Shown here one piece after another: positions 8,115-17,743 of a DNA stretch of 64,000 nt. Position 1 is the stretch's first letter, and each line of letters begins with the position of its first letter. Location: assembly GCF_021474405.1 (NCBI RefSeq), contig NZ_JAKEIO010000021.1, forward strand, positions 1 through 64,000. The letters run 5' to 3'. The translations under genes and the position numbers were made by a program. The stretch comes from [Streptosporangium] indianense (GTDB taxonomy: Bacteria > Actinomycetota > Actinomycetes > Streptomycetales > Streptomycetaceae). A model generated the notes under the pieces. It was not told the DNA's origin. It searched no databases and saw only the letters and a list, made by a program, of their open reading frames with translations.

Positions 8115-10035
8115 CGATGGCCTCCTTCAGAGCCGCGGCGAGCTGCTCCGCCTTGAACGGCATGCCGTTGACCTGGGTGTACGAGTGGGCGTCGACCAGG
8201 TACTTCGCCCGGATGAGCGTGGCGAGCTGCCCGAGGTTCATCTCGGGGATCACCACCTTGTCGTAGCGCTCCAGCACCTCGCCCAGATTCCGCGGGAAGG
8301 GGTTGAGATGGCGCAGGTGCGCCTGCGCGACGGACTCCCCGGCCCGGCGCAGCCGCCGCACCGCCGCCGTGATCGGCCCGTACGTCGAACCCCAGCCCAG
8401 CACCAGCGTCCTGGCCTCGTGGGGGTCGTCCACCTCGACGTCCGGGACGTCGATGCCGTCGATCTTCGCCTGCCGGGTGCGCACCATGAAGTCGTGGTTG
8501 GCCGGGTCGTAGGAGATGTTGCCCGTGCCGTCCTGCTTCTCGATGCCGCCGATCCGGTGCTCCAGACCCGGCGTGCCCGGGATCGCCCACGGGCGGGCCA
8601 GCGTCTGCGGGTCCCGCTTGTACGGCCAGAACACCTCGGAGCCGTCGTCGAGCGTGTGGTTCGGGCCCTGCGCGAACTGCACCCGCAGATCCGGCAGCTC
8701 CTCGATGTCCGGGATCCGCCACGGCTCGGAACCGTTGGCCAGATAGCCGTCGGACAGCAGGAACACCGGCGTGCGGTACGTCAGCGCGATCCGCGCCGCC
8801 TCCAGCGCGGCGTCGAAGCAGTCCGCCGGGGTGCGCGGCGCGACCACCGGCACCGGAGCCTCGCCGTTGCGCCCGTACATCGCCTGCAGCAGGTCCGCCT
8901 GCTCGGTCTTGGTGGGCAGACCCGTCGACGGGCCGCCGCGCTGGATGTCCACGACGAGCAGCGGCAGCTCCAGCGAGACCGCCAGGCCGATCGTCTCCGA
9001 CTTCAGCGCCACACCCGGACCGCTCGTCGTGGTCACCGCCAGCGAACCGCCGAAGGCCGCGCCCAGCGCGGCCCCGATGCCTGCGATCTCGTCCTCCGCC
9101 TGGAAGGTCCGCACGCCGAAGTTCTTGTGTTTGGACAGTTCGTGCAGGATGTCCGACGCCGGAGTGATCGGGTACGACCCCAGGTACAGCGGCAGATCCG
9201 CCTGCCGGCTCGCCGCGACCAGCCCGTACGACAGGGCGAGGTTGCCGGAGATGTTGCGGTACACACCCGGCGGGAACGCCGTGGCCGCCGGGGCGACCTC
9301 GTAGGAGACGGCGAAGTCCTCCGTCGTCTCACCGAAGTTCCAGCCGGCCCGGAACGCCGTGATGTTGGCCGCCGCGATGGCGGGCTTCTTCGCGAACTTC
9401 GACTTCAGGAACTTCTCCGTGCCCTCGGTGGGCCGGTGGTACATCCAGCTCAGCAGGCCCAGCGCGAACATGTTCTTGCTGCGCTCGGCCTCCTTGCGGC
9501 TGAGGTCGAACTCCTTCAGCGCCTCCACCGTGAGCGTGGTCAGCGGCACGGGGTGCACGTGGTAGCCGTCCAGCGAGCCGTCCTCCAGCGGGGACGTCTC
9601 GTAGCCGACCTTCTGCATCGCCCGCTTGGTGAACTCGTCCGTGTTGACGATCACCTCGGCGCCGCGCGGCAGGTCGCCGATGTTGGCCTTCAGCGCGGCC
9701 GGGTTCATCGCCACCAGCACGTTGGGAGCGTCACCGGGCGTGAGGATGTCGTGGTCGGCGAAGTGCAGCTGGAAGGACGACACGCCCGGCAGGGTCCCGG
9801 CGGGCGCCCTGATCTCGGCCGGGAAGTTCGGCAGCGTCGACAGGTCGTTGCCGAACGACGCGGTCTCCGAGGTGAAACGGTCACCGGTGAGCTGCATGCC
9901 GTCACCCGAGTCCCCCGCGAACCTGATGATCACCCGGTCGAGACGGCGGACGTCCTTCGCCCCTGCCGCTTTGCGCTGCTCTCCTGCGACTGCTTCGTCG
10001 GCCTGCTCCGCTGGGCTACTGACCTGGCTGGTCAC
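8107..10035 (-). CDS. korA: 2-oxoacid:ferredoxin oxidoreductase, fused gamma-alpha subunit
   Basis: The 642-aa protein has the gamma domain first (about residues 35-220: RFAGDSGDGMQLTG, FPAEIRAPAGTLPGVSSFQL). The pyrimidine-binding alpha domain follows, with the diagnostic YPITP motif (YLGSYPITPASDI) and the transketolase-like C-terminal domain. This is the actinobacterial KorA layout. The GTG at 10035 follows GGGAGG by about 9 nt. It is the first gene of korAB; the response-regulator gene ends 176 bp upstream on the same strand. Reduced ferredoxin from this enzyme could feed the NADH-module-less complex I encoded from 14.0 kb. Confidence 0.95.
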   Translation of the reverse strand: MTSQVSSPAEQADEAVAGEQRKAAGAKDVRRLDRVIIRFAGDSGDGMQLTGDRFTSETASFGNDLSTLPNFPAEIRAPAGTLPGVSSFQLHFADHDILTPGDAPNVLVAMNPAALKANIGDLPRGAEVIVNTDEFTKRAMQKVGYETSPLEDGSLDGYHVHPVPLTTLTVEALKEFDLSRKEAERSKNMFALGLLSWMYHRPTEGTEKFLKSKFAKKPAIAAANITAFRAGWNFGETTEDFAVSYEVAPAATAFPPGVYRNISGNLALSYGLVAASRQADLPLYLGSYPITPASDILHELSKHKNFGVRTFQAEDEIAGIGAALGAAFGGSLAVTTTSGPGVALKSETIGLAVSLELPLLVVDIQRGGPSTGLPTKTEQADLLQAMYGRNGEAPVPVVAPRTPADCFDAALEAARIALTYRTPVFLLSDGYLANGSEPWRIPDIEELPDLRVQFAQGPNHTLDDGSEVFWPYKRDPQTLARPWAIPGTPGLEHRIGGIEKQDGTGNISYDPANHDFMVRTRQAKIDGIDVPDVEVDDPHEARTLVLGWGSTYGPITAAVRRLRRAGESVAQAHLRHLNPFPRNLGEVLERYDKVVIPEMNLGQLATLIRAKYLVDAHSYTQVNGMPFKAEQLAAALKEAIDG

Positions 10036-10211
10036 TGAACTGGACCTCCCTCGAGGACGCTGTCCGGGACAGGCCTTCCCGCAGGCCCTCCCGGGATCAA
10101 CACTACGACCGCAGGGGTCGCGTTCTGTGGGTCATTCGCATCTTGGACACGACTTCGGTATGGCTATGCGTCCCTCTTTGTCCGGGTTTCCGGCGTTGGG
10201 GATCGTGAACG

Positions 10212-10883
10212 TCAGGAATTGAGATACGTCAGAACGGCCAGAACCCTGCGGTGATCACCCTCGCTCGGGGACAGGCCCAGCTTCAGGAAGATGTTGCTGA
10301 CGTGCTTCTCGACCGCACCGTCGCTGACCACCAGCTGCCGCGCGATCGCCGAGTTCGTCCGCCCCTCGGCCATCAGCCCCAGCACCTCGCGCTCCCGCGG
10401 GGTGAGACCGGCCAGCACGTCCTGCTTGCGGCTGCGGCCCAGCAACTGCGCGACGACCTCCGGGTCGAGCGCCGTCCCGCCCTCCGCCACCCGGACCACC
10501 GCGTCCACGAACTCCCGCACCTCGGCGACCCGGTCCTTCAGCAGATAGCCGACGCCCCGGCTGGACCCCGCGAGCAGCTCCGTGGCGTAACGCTCCTCCA
10601 CGTACTGCGACAGCACCAGCACCCCGAGGCCCGGGTGCGCCTTGCGCAGCTGCACCGCCGCCCGCACCCCCTCGTCGGTGTGCGTCGGCGGCATCCGCAC
10701 GTCCGCCACGACCACGTCCGGCAGCTCGCCCTGCGCGTCGAACTCCGTGATGGTCTTGATCAGCGCCTCGCCGTCCCCCACACCTGCGACCACGTCGTGC
10801 CCGCGGTCGGTCAGCAGCCGGGTCAGGCCCTCCCTGAGCAGCACTGAATCCTCGGCGATGACCACCCGCACCCTGTCCTCCAC
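10212..10883 (-). CDS. NarL/LuxR-type response regulator
   Basis: The 223-aa protein has a receiver domain (acidic pair in VVIAEDS, phospho-acceptor Asp in VVVADVRMPP, Ser in VLVLSQY, Lys in YLLKDR). A LuxR helix-turn-helix follows (LTPREREVLGLMAEGRTNSAIA, VEKHVSNIFLKLGL). The GTG at 10883 is preferred because the receiver begins right after it; the ribosome site is weak. It lies downstream of two paralogous kinases on the same strand and is probably the shared partner. Targets are not evident, but korAB next downstream and the divergent nuo operon are candidates. Confidence 0.9.
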   Translation of the reverse strand: MEDRVRVVIAEDSVLLREGLTRLLTDRGHDVVAGVGDGEALIKTITEFDAQGELPDVVVADVRMPPTHTDEGVRAAVQLRKAHPGLGVLVLSQYVEERYATELLAGSSRGVGYLLKDRVAEVREFVDAVVRVAEGGTALDPEVVAQLLGRSRKQDVLAGLTPREREVLGLMAEGRTNSAIARQLVVSDGAVEKHVSNIFLKLGLSPSEGDHRRVLAVLTYLNS

Positions 10884-11098
10884 GATGTCCGGCCCCCCAC
10901 AGCCCGTTGCCGCCCGTCCGCGGCCCACAACGGCCCCGCGCCCACCCGTGCGACAACACCAGCATTTCAGGGTCGGGACGCGGATGGGGGGAGGAGCGTT
11001 TTCTTGCCCGACGGAATCGGGAGGGGGGGATTGCTTTCTGTCTCACCGTGTCGGGTGGTGGGTGGGCGAAGGTCGGGGGCCACCGCACCGACCGGAGG

Positions 11099-12460
11099 TC
11101 ACTTCACGTCCGCTCCCCGCCACGGCAACTCCGCGGTCACCCGCGTCGGCCCGCCCCCCGGCGAATCCACCACCAGGATCCCGTCCACCGCGTCCAGCCG
11201 GTCCGCCAACCCCGCAAGGCCCGACCCCCGCGACACGTCGGCCCCGCCCACACCGTTGTCCACGACCTGCAGCATCAGCCGGTTCTCCGTCCGCCACACC
11301 TCCACGCCCGCCCACGTGGCCCGCGCATGCTTGCTGACGTTCTGCAGCAGCTCCGACACCGTGAAGTACGCGATCCCCTCGATCGCCGGCGCGGGCCGCT
11401 CCACCAGGTCCACCTCGACCCGCACCGGCACCGTGCACCGAGACGCCACCGCCGACAGCGCCGCATCCAGCCCGCGGTCGGTCAGCACCGCCGGATGGAT
11501 GCCCCGGGCCAGGTCCCGCAGCTCCTGCAGCGCCGTCTTCACCTCGCCGTGCGCCTCGTCCACCATCCGCGCGGCCGCCCGCGGATCCTCCTGCAGCTTC
11601 TCCTTCGCCAGCCCCAGATCCATGGCCAGCGCCACCAGCCGGGCCTGCGCCCCGTCGTGCAGATCCCGCTCGATGCGCCGCAGATCGGCCGCCGCCGTGT
11701 CCACCACGACCCCCCGGTCCGACTCCAGCTCCACCACCCGCGAGGCCAGCCGCGACGGCCCGAGCAACCCGTGCACCATCACCCGGTCCACCGTCGTCAG
11801 CGCCCGCACGATCCACGGCGTGGCCATCGTGAACAGCAGACCCACCAGCGCGGTCACCGTGATCTCGAACGGGTTGTCGAGGTAGATCAGATGCGCCTCG
11901 CCGCCGTACAGCTGGATCCCGTCCTGACCGGCGTACACCGGGAACACCCAGAACCACAGCGGATACGTCAGCAGCGCCCAGCCCAGCGCCCACACGTTCA
12001 CGGAGACGGCGAACGAGAACACCGCCCACGGCAGATGCAGCACCGCGTACAGCAGGGCCCGCCACGAGGCGCCGCTCTTGAGGACGGCCCCCATCCACGC
12101 CATCGCGCCCGGCTTCTTCGACCGCAACGGCTCCGGCTCGGCCACCTCCAGGCCCAGCAGCCCGCGCGCCCGCATCCGCTCCAGCGCCCCCAGACCGCGG
12201 CACCCGGCGAGCGCCGCCGCCAGCACCGGTATGCCGAGGAACGTCACCAGCAGCCCCACCCCCAGCGACACCATCGTGACCGCGTAGGTGAACAGCAGGA
12301 TGCCCATCGGCAGGCCGAGCAGCACATGGGCCAGCTCCAGCCAGGTGCGGAGCTCGACCGGCGCCCGCAGCGCGGCCGGCAGCCGGTGCCGCCGTTCGGT
12401 GCTCCCGGGGAACCCGGACCCGCTGTCGAGCCCGTACCCCTGTCCGTACTCCGTGGCCAT
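11099..12460 (-). CDS. Membrane histidine kinase, NarX/LiaS-like, paralogue 2
   Basis: The 453-aa protein has four to five N-terminal hydrophobic spans (about residues 40-230) with no large extracellular domain. The HisKA_3 dimerisation helix follows, with the phospho-His box RRIERDLHDGAQARL, then an HATPase_c domain (N box ELLQNVSKH, G boxes DNGVGGA and GSGLAGLADRLDAVDG). It closely resembles the kinase at 12599 throughout the catalytic half. The ATG at 12460 is chosen over 12508 because an AGGAG lies upstream and the extra residues are hydrophilic and atypical. It pairs with the response regulator at 10212. Confidence 0.9.
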   Translation of the reverse strand: MATEYGQGYGLDSGSGFPGSTERRHRLPAALRAPVELRTWLELAHVLLGLPMGILLFTYAVTMVSLGVGLLVTFLGIPVLAAALAGCRGLGALERMRARGLLGLEVAEPEPLRSKKPGAMAWMGAVLKSGASWRALLYAVLHLPWAVFSFAVSVNVWALGWALLTYPLWFWVFPVYAGQDGIQLYGGEAHLIYLDNPFEITVTALVGLLFTMATPWIVRALTTVDRVMVHGLLGPSRLASRVVELESDRGVVVDTAAADLRRIERDLHDGAQARLVALAMDLGLAKEKLQEDPRAAARMVDEAHGEVKTALQELRDLARGIHPAVLTDRGLDAALSAVASRCTVPVRVEVDLVERPAPAIEGIAYFTVSELLQNVSKHARATWAGVEVWRTENRLMLQVVDNGVGGADVSRGSGLAGLADRLDAVDGILVVDSPGGGPTRVTAELPWRGADVK

Positions 12461-12598
12461 CGGCGCCGTCCTTCTCCTCGTCCCGCGGCTGTGCTCTCGT
12501 ACCTCCACCCTGCTCCGCCGCAGGTCGAGCGACCATGGAGTCCGTCGGCGTCTCGGGCGGGGGGTTTTCCCTACCCCGTGGCCCCTGTCTCGGTTCCC

Positions 12599-13807
12599 CT
12601 ATCCCGCGGCCCCCGAGCGGTCACGCCACGGCAGCTCCGCCGTGACCGTCGTCGGGCCGCCCTCGGGCGACTCCAGCACGAAGAGACCGTCGACGGCGTC
12701 CAGCCGCTCCGCCAGGCCCTTCATCCCCGTACCGCCGTCGAGGCTCGCACCCCCACCCCCGTCATCCCACACCTGAATGAGCAGACGGGTGTTGGTCCGC
12801 CACACATCCACCGAGGCCGACCTCGCCCCGCTGTGCTTGCTGACGTTCTGCAGCAGCTCCGAGACGGTGAAGTACGCGATGCCCTCGATGGCCGCGGCCG
12901 GCCGCTCCGGCAGATCGACCGTCACCTTCACCGGGACCGTGCAGCGCGTGGCGACCGACGACAGGGCCGCGTCCAGCCCGCGGTCGGTCAGGACCGCCGG
13001 ATGGATGCCACGCGCCAGATCCCGCAGCTCCTGGAGCGCCAGCTTCACCTCGCCGTGCGCTTCCTCGACCATCGCCGCCCCCGCGTCGGGGTCCTCCAGC
13101 ACCTTCTCCTTGGCCAGGCCCAGCCCCATCGCCAGATTGACCAGCCGGGCCTGCGCCCCGTCGTGCAGATCCCGCTCGATGCGCCGCAGGTCGGCCGCGG
13201 CCGTGTCCACCACGACCCCCCGGTCCGACTCCAGCTCGGCGATCCGCCGCTCCAGCTCGTCGGAGGGCGACAACAGCGCCCGCACCATGGCCCGGTCGGC
13301 GTTGGTCAGCCCCCGTGCGAGGAACGGCAGCACCGGCCACAGCACGAACAGCGAGACCAGCGTGACCGTGAAGGTGAGCACGCCCCAGGGCAGCCGGATG
13401 AGCTCGTACAGCACCGTGCGCCAGCCCACCGGGTCCTTCAGCTGCATCCACAGCCGCTGGAAGAAGCCGCCCCCACCGCGCAGCCGCAGCCGGCTCGGCT
13501 CCTCGATCCGCACCCCGAGCAGCGCCCGCGCCCTGGCCCGCTCCAGCCTGCCCAACTGCCGCGCACCCACCAGTCCGACCGCGAGGAGCGGGAACCCGAC
13601 CACCGTGACGGTCAGGCCGAAACCGATGGACAGCATCGTCACGACATAGGTGAAACCGAGCAGCGCCACCGGAAGGTTGGCCAGCAGGTGCGCGATCTCT
13701 TTCCAGGTGTGCCGGTCATAGGCGAGCCGGGCCGGCGGCGGACGGTCGTCCGGCCATGCGGCCGACCGGGCCGCCGTCGTGCCCGGGGAAGGGATGCGTT
13801 GGGTCAT
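12599..13807 (-). CDS. Membrane histidine kinase, NarX/LiaS-like, paralogue 1
   Basis: The 402-aa kinase has the same architecture as its neighbour: about four membrane spans (residues 38-180), H box RRIERDLHDGAQARL, N box ELLQNVSKH and the ATP-lid glycines (WDDGGGGA, GGTGMKGLAERLDAVDG). The G1 box is unusually glycine-rich, but the Asp is kept. It is the first gene of the kinase-kinase-regulator series and is divergent from nuoA. The two kinases clearly arose by duplication. Whether they form a heterodimer or answer different signals cannot be told from sequence. Confidence 0.9.
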   Translation of the reverse strand: MTQRIPSPGTTAARSAAWPDDRPPPARLAYDRHTWKEIAHLLANLPVALLGFTYVVTMLSIGFGLTVTVVGFPLLAVGLVGARQLGRLERARARALLGVRIEEPSRLRLRGGGGFFQRLWMQLKDPVGWRTVLYELIRLPWGVLTFTVTLVSLFVLWPVLPFLARGLTNADRAMVRALLSPSDELERRIAELESDRGVVVDTAAADLRRIERDLHDGAQARLVNLAMGLGLAKEKVLEDPDAGAAMVEEAHGEVKLALQELRDLARGIHPAVLTDRGLDAALSSVATRCTVPVKVTVDLPERPAAAIEGIAYFTVSELLQNVSKHSGARSASVDVWRTNTRLLIQVWDDGGGGASLDGGTGMKGLAERLDAVDGLFVLESPEGGPTTVTAELPWRDRSGAAG

Positions 13808-13916
13808 GTGCGTCAGCGTGCCTGGCGGCGGGCTGCCGCGCCATGAGGGGGACCGCCACGATCGACTGAGGAAAACCCCACCCCCCTGTCCCGGGCGGTG
13901 ACGGGCTGCTTACCCT

Positions 13917-13937
13917 GCCCTTATCAGGGCCTAGACT
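13917..13937 (+). promoter_or_regulatory. Candidate nuo operon promoter with internal dyad
   Basis: TAGACT (13932-13937) is a good -10 hexamer. The dyad GCCCT-tatc-AGGGC (13917-13930) lies immediately upstream, where a regulator could occlude the promoter. No convincing -35 is present. The 223-bp spacer separates nuoA from the divergent kinase gene. Confidence 0.35.
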
Positions 13938-14030
13938 CCCGTGCGTACAGATCGTCGAACGGCTGCCTCCCCGTGAGCCGCAGCATCGTCGCAGGACCCA
14001 GTCCGAATTTTGAGGGAGCGAGGGACGGAC

Positions 14031-14438
14031 GTGCCGGAACCGACCGTCGTCACCACGACCGTCGTCGCGGCGGACTACTTCCAGTCCTACTCGGTCGTCG
14101 GACTGCTCGCCGTGATCGGCGTGCTGTTCGTCGCCGTCGCCTTCGGGGCCGGCCGCCTGCTGCGGCCCGTCGTCCCCACCCCCGAGAAACTCCTGACGTA
14201 CGAGTGCGGCGTCGACCCCGTCGGCGAGGGCTGGGCCCACACCCAGGTCCGCTACTACGTGTACGCCTTCCTCTACGTGATCTTCGCCGTCGACTCGATC
14301 TTCCTGTTCCCCTGGGCGACCGTCTTCGCCGCCCCCGGCTACGGCGCGACAACCCTGGCCGAGATGTTCATCTTCCTCGGCTTCCTGGCGGTCGGCCTGC
14401 TCTACGCCTACAAGAAGGGCGTCCTGGCATGGACGTGA
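14031..14438 (+). CDS. nuoA: NADH-quinone oxidoreductase subunit A
   Basis: The 135-aa protein has three membrane helices and the family motif [16 protein letters not shown] before helix 2, followed by [22 protein letters not shown]. NuoA helps form the hinge between membrane arm and quinone site of complex I. The GTG at 14031 has AGGG 6 nt upstream, while the TTG at 14010 lacks a ribosome site. It is the first gene of ten and its end overlaps nuoB by 10 nt. Confidence 0.92.
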   Translation: MPEPTVVTTTVVAADYFQSYSVVGLLAVIGVLFVAVAFGAGRLLRPVVPTPEKLLTYECGVDPVGEGWAHTQVRYYVYAFLYVIFAVDSIFLFPWATVFAAPGYGATTLAEMFIFLGFLAVGLLYAYKKGVLAWT

Positions 14439-15043
14439 ACCCCACGGTGTCCGAGCCTGTTCTGCTGCCCGAGCCCAAGCGGCTGGGCGCCCTGGCCCGC
14501 CTCGCCCCCGAGCCGATGAAGGTCGTCCTCAACTGGGGCCGCCGCTACTCCCTCTGGGTCTTCAACTTCGGCCTCGCCTGCTGCGCGATCGAGTTCATCG
14601 CCGCGTCGATGGCCCGCCACGACTTCATCCGCCTCGGCGTCATCCCGTTCGCCCCGGGCCCCCGCCAGGCCGACCTGATGGTGGTCTCCGGCACGGTCAC
14701 CGACAAGATGGCCCCCGCCGTCAAACGCCTCTACGAGCAGATGCCCGAGCCGAAGTACGTCATCTCCTTCGGCGCCTGCAGCAACTGCGGCGGCCCCTAC
14801 TGGGACTCCTACTCCGTCACCAAGGGCGTCGACCAGATCATCCCCGTCGACGTCTACGTCCCCGGCTGCCCGCCCCGGCCCGAGGCGCTGCTCCAGGGCA
14901 TCCTCAAGCTCCAGGAGAAGATCGCCCGAGAGTCGCTGGGGGAGCGCTACGGCACCGCCGCGGAGCGTCCGTCGGCCGCGGCGCTGCAGAGCGGACTCGT
15001 GCGGCCGCCCGCAGCGGGCCCGACCGCGGGGGAGGGCCGATGA
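14429..15043 (+). CDS. nuoB: NADH-quinone oxidoreductase subunit B
   Basis: The 204-aa protein carries the terminal cluster N2. All four cysteine ligands are present: the adjacent pair in [10 protein letters not shown], one in [10 protein letters not shown] and one in [12 protein letters not shown]. The core ends near residue 170 and a Pro/Ala-rich tail of about 30 residues follows. Retention of N2 means the complex can still hand electrons to quinone if a NuoD partner is supplied. Its stop overlaps the nuoC start by 4 nt. Confidence 0.95.
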   Translation: MDVNPTVSEPVLLPEPKRLGALARLAPEPMKVVLNWGRRYSLWVFNFGLACCAIEFIAASMARHDFIRLGVIPFAPGPRQADLMVVSGTVTDKMAPAVKRLYEQMPEPKYVISFGACSNCGGPYWDSYSVTKGVDQIIPVDVYVPGCPPRPEALLQGILKLQEKIARESLGERYGTAAERPSAAALQSGLVRPPAAGPTAGEGR

Positions 15044-16776
15044 CCGCCGTCGGCTGGCTGCCCGCGGACGCCGAGGAACTCTTCGGCACCGACGCCACCG
15101 CCGAGGAGTCCTACGAGGTCCTGACGGTCGACGTCCCCCCGGCCGCCTGGATCACCGCCCTCAAGACCGCCCGCGACCGCCTCGGCTGCACCTACTTCGA
15201 CTGGCTGAGCGCAGTCGACGAACCCGGCACCGGCTTCCGCGTCACCGCCCACGTCGCCGCACTCGCCCCCGTGCGACGCCTCCTGCTGCGCACGACGGTC
15301 CCGCACGAGGCTCCCACTCTCCCGTCGGCCATCGACGTCTACGCGGGTGCCGCCTGGCACGAACGCGAGACGCACGAGATGTTCGGCGTCACCTTCGAAG
15401 GCCACCCGGCGCTGGACCACCTGCTCCTGCCCGAGAACTTCGAAGGCCACCCCCTGCGCAAGGACTTCGTCCTGGCCGCCCGCGTCGCCAAGGCCTGGCC
15501 CGGCGCGAAGGAACCGGGCGAGTCGGAACACGGCGGCCCCAAGCGACGCCAGATGCTCCCGCCCGGCGTCCCCGACCCCAACGAGTGGGGCCCCCTCAAG
15601 GGCCAACTCCCCCCGGCCCCCGCCCGAGGCGCGGGCCGCGCAGCAGGCGAACGCCCGGCCCGAGGCGCCGCACGCCCCACGGGAGAACGCCCCGTACGAC
15701 GCACTCGCTCGGTGTCGGAGGGCTCGGCGAGCCAGTCCGCCGCCGGTGCGCAGACCCCGACAGCCGGAGCGACCGGCCCGACTGCCCCGCGCCGGACCCG
15801 CTCGGCGTCGGAGGGCTCCGCGAGCCAGTCCGCCACCGCCCCCGAGACTCCGGCTGCCGCCCGGCGTACCCGTACGGCCGCGGAAGGCTCGGCGAGCCGG
15901 TCCACCGCCGGCACGGAAGGCTCGGCGAGTCAGTCCACCGCCGGCACGGAAACCCCGGCTGCCCGAACGGAGACGTCGGCTGCGGGTCCGGAACCTTCGG
16001 CTGCCCGGCCGGAACGTTCGGCTGAGGGCCCGGAGGCTTCGGCTGCCCGGCAGGAACGTTCGGCTGAGGGCCCGGAGGCTTCGGCTGCCCGGGCGGAACC
16101 TTCGGCTGCCGGGACGGAGGCTTCGGCTCCGGGTCCTGAGGCTTCGGCTGCCGACGCTGAGACTTCGGCTGCCCGGGCCTCCTCGGGACCACGGCGGAAC
16201 CGCTCGGCGGCGCAGGGATCGACGAGTCAGCAGCCCAGCCGGCCGACGTCGACGCCCGACCCCGCGTCCCCGACGTCCGGCCCGGCCTCGTCGAGCGCCC
16301 CGCGCAGCTCGGACGCCCCCTGGCACCACGCCCGCCCCGCCTTCGACGAACCGACCCCGGAACCGTCTCCCGAGGCAGCGCCGTTGCCGGCACGGGAGGC
16401 CGGGGACGAGCCCCAGCCCTCCGAGCCGCCGGACCACCCGGAGGACTCGGGGTCCCCGAAAGCTTCGGACGCCCCTGAGCGTGCTGCGAGCCCGGCGGAC
16501 ACCTCGGACGCCCCTGAGCGTGCTGCGAGCCCGGCGGACACCTCGGACGCCCCGGGCACCCCCGACTCGGCGACCCGGCCGGACCCCTCGGGCGACACCG
16601 CGAAGCCCACGGGCAACCACCAGGACGACCCCGAGCACCGGGACGACCCCGAGCACCGGGACGACCCCGGAAGCCCCGGAAAGCCCGATCATCCCAAGAA
16701 CCCCAGCAACTCCAGGAACCGCAGCAACTCCAGGAACCCTGAGAACCCCGAGGACCCCGCAGGAGGCCCGCAGTGA
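15040..16776 (+). CDS. nuoC: NuoC-type 30-kDa subunit with a repeat-expanded tail
   Basis: Only the first 180 or so of 578 residues are NuoC. The signature is [19 protein letters not shown], then [16 protein letters not shown]. Everything after about residue 200 is a low-complexity hydrophilic tail of Ala, Ser, Thr, Pro, Glu and Arg, built from repeated units such as [17 protein letters not shown] and [13 protein letters not shown], with a DDPEHR repeat near the end. A normal NuoC has 150-220 residues. No NuoD domain is fused and nuoH follows directly. The tail keeps one frame across DNA tandem repeats, so it is translated but probably disordered. It overlaps nuoH by 4 nt. Confidence 0.9.
   Translation: MTAVGWLPADAEELFGTDATAEESYEVLTVDVPPAAWITALKTARDRLGCTYFDWLSAVDEPGTGFRVTAHVAALAPVRRLLLRTTVPHEAPTLPSAIDVYAGAAWHERETHEMFGVTFEGHPALDHLLLPENFEGHPLRKDFVLAARVAKAWPGAKEPGESEHGGPKRRQMLPPGVPDPNEWGPLKGQLPPAPARGAGRAAGERPARGAARPTGERPVRRTRSVSEGSASQSAAGAQTPTAGATGPTAPRRTRSASEGSASQSATAPETPAAARRTRTAAEGSASRSTAGTEGSASQSTAGTETPAARTETSAAGPEPSAARPERSAEGPEASAARQERSAEGPEASAARAEPSAAGTEASAPGPEASAADAETSAARASSGPRRNRSAAQGSTSQQPSRPTSTPDPASPTSGPASSSAPRSSDAPWHHARPAFDEPTPEPSPEAAPLPAREAGDEPQPSEPPDHPEDSGSPKASDAPERAASPADTSDAPERAASPADTSDAPGTPDSATRPDPSGDTAKPTGNHQDDPEHRDDPEHRDDPGSPGKPDHPKNPSNSRNRSNSRNPENPEDPAGGPQ
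15979..16170 (+). repeat. 21/42-bp tandem repeats in the nuoC tail
   Basis: Seven-codon units of the form E-x-S-A-x-x-x recur about nine times. The clearest pair is a 42-bp unit that begins at 16011 and again at 16053 and is essentially identical. The reading frame is preserved. Confidence 0.85.
16465..16542 (+). repeat. 39-bp tandem duplication in the nuoC tail
   Basis: A 39-bp unit encoding [13 protein letters not shown] begins at 16465 and repeats exactly from 16504, with a third partial copy starting at 16543. A separate 18-bp repeat encoding DDPEHR occurs in tandem near 16624-16670. Confidence 0.9.
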
Positions 16777-17741
16777 ACGACGTGCTCGACGTCGCCCTGC
16801 GACTCCTGGTCGTCTTCGTCGTCTTCCTCACCCTCCCCCTGATCATCGGCCAGACCGAACACAAGGTCATGGCCCACATGCAGGGCCGCCTCGGCCCCAT
16901 GTACGCCGGCGGCTTCCACGGCTGGGCCCAGCTGATCGCCGACGGCGTGAAGTTCGCGCAGAAGGAGGACGTCGTCCCCGCGGGCGCCGACCGCCGCATC
17001 TTCCAACTGGCTCCCGCCGTCGCCCTCCTGCCCTACCTCCTCGTCCTGCTCGCCATCCCCATCGGCCCCGGCGAGGGAGCCGTCGGCCAGGTCATCGACG
17101 CCGGCGTCTTCTTCGTCCTGGCCGTCATGGGCGTCGGCGTCCTCGGCTCGCTCATGGCCGGCTGGGCGTCCGCGAACAAGTTCTCCCTGCTCGGAGGCCT
17201 GCGCACCGCCGCCCAGCTCCTCGCCTACGAACTGCCGATGCTCCTGACGGCCGCCTCGGTGGCGATGGCGGCCGGCACCGTCTCCCTCCCCGGCATCCTC
17301 GACGCCTTCGAGTGGTGGTGGCTGCCCTGGCAGATCGTCGGCGCGATCGTCTTCTTCGTGGCCGGCCTCGCCGAACTGCAGCGCCCTCCCTTCGACATGC
17401 CCGTCGCCGACTCGGAGATCATCTTCGGCGCGTACACCGAGTACACCGGTCTCCGCTTCGCTCTCTTCCTCCTCGCCGAGTACGCCGGAATCGTCGTCCT
17501 GTGCGGTCTGACCACCGTCCTCTTCCTCGGCGGCTGGCACGGCCCCTGGGGCGCCGACGGCCTCGGCTGGGTATGGACTCTGCTGAAGACCGCCGTCCTC
17601 GCCTTCCTCGTGATCTGGCTGCGCGTCACCTACCCGCGTCTGCGCGAGGACCAGCTCCAGAAGCTGTCCTGGACCCTCCTCGTCCCCCTTTCCCTCGCTC
17701 AGATCGCCCTCACCGGCATCGTCAAGGTGGTGATCCAGTAA
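16773..17741 (+). CDS. nuoH: NADH-quinone oxidoreductase subunit H
   Basis: The 322-aa protein has eight hydrophobic spans. Conserved loops are recognisable: [14 protein letters not shown] after helix 1, [14 protein letters not shown], and [36 protein letters not shown] in the centre. NuoH forms the entry of the quinone chamber and the first proton channel link. The first loop reads EHK where most have ERR/ERK. It starts with GTG overlapping the nuoC stop and ends 2 nt before nuoI. Confidence 0.93.
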   Translation: MNDVLDVALRLLVVFVVFLTLPLIIGQTEHKVMAHMQGRLGPMYAGGFHGWAQLIADGVKFAQKEDVVPAGADRRIFQLAPAVALLPYLLVLLAIPIGPGEGAVGQVIDAGVFFVLAVMGVGVLGSLMAGWASANKFSLLGGLRTAAQLLAYELPMLLTAASVAMAAGTVSLPGILDAFEWWWLPWQIVGAIVFFVAGLAELQRPPFDMPVADSEIIFGAYTEYTGLRFALFLLAEYAGIVVLCGLTTVLFLGGWHGPWGADGLGWVWTLLKTAVLAFLVIWLRVTYPRLREDQLQKLSWTLLVPLSLAQIALTGIVKVVIQ

Positions 17742-17743
17742 CC

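Noticed and set aside
10907..13846. 979-residue frame opposite the two histidine kinases
   Set aside because: Composition is His/Arg/Pro/Gln-rich with no recognisable fold. It is the antisense of codons of the kinase genes, which show clear H and G boxes.
15979..16670. CRISPR-like regular repeats
   Set aside because: The units are coding, contiguous and multiples of three with no unique spacers, so they are tandem repeats of the nuoC tail. No cas gene is present.
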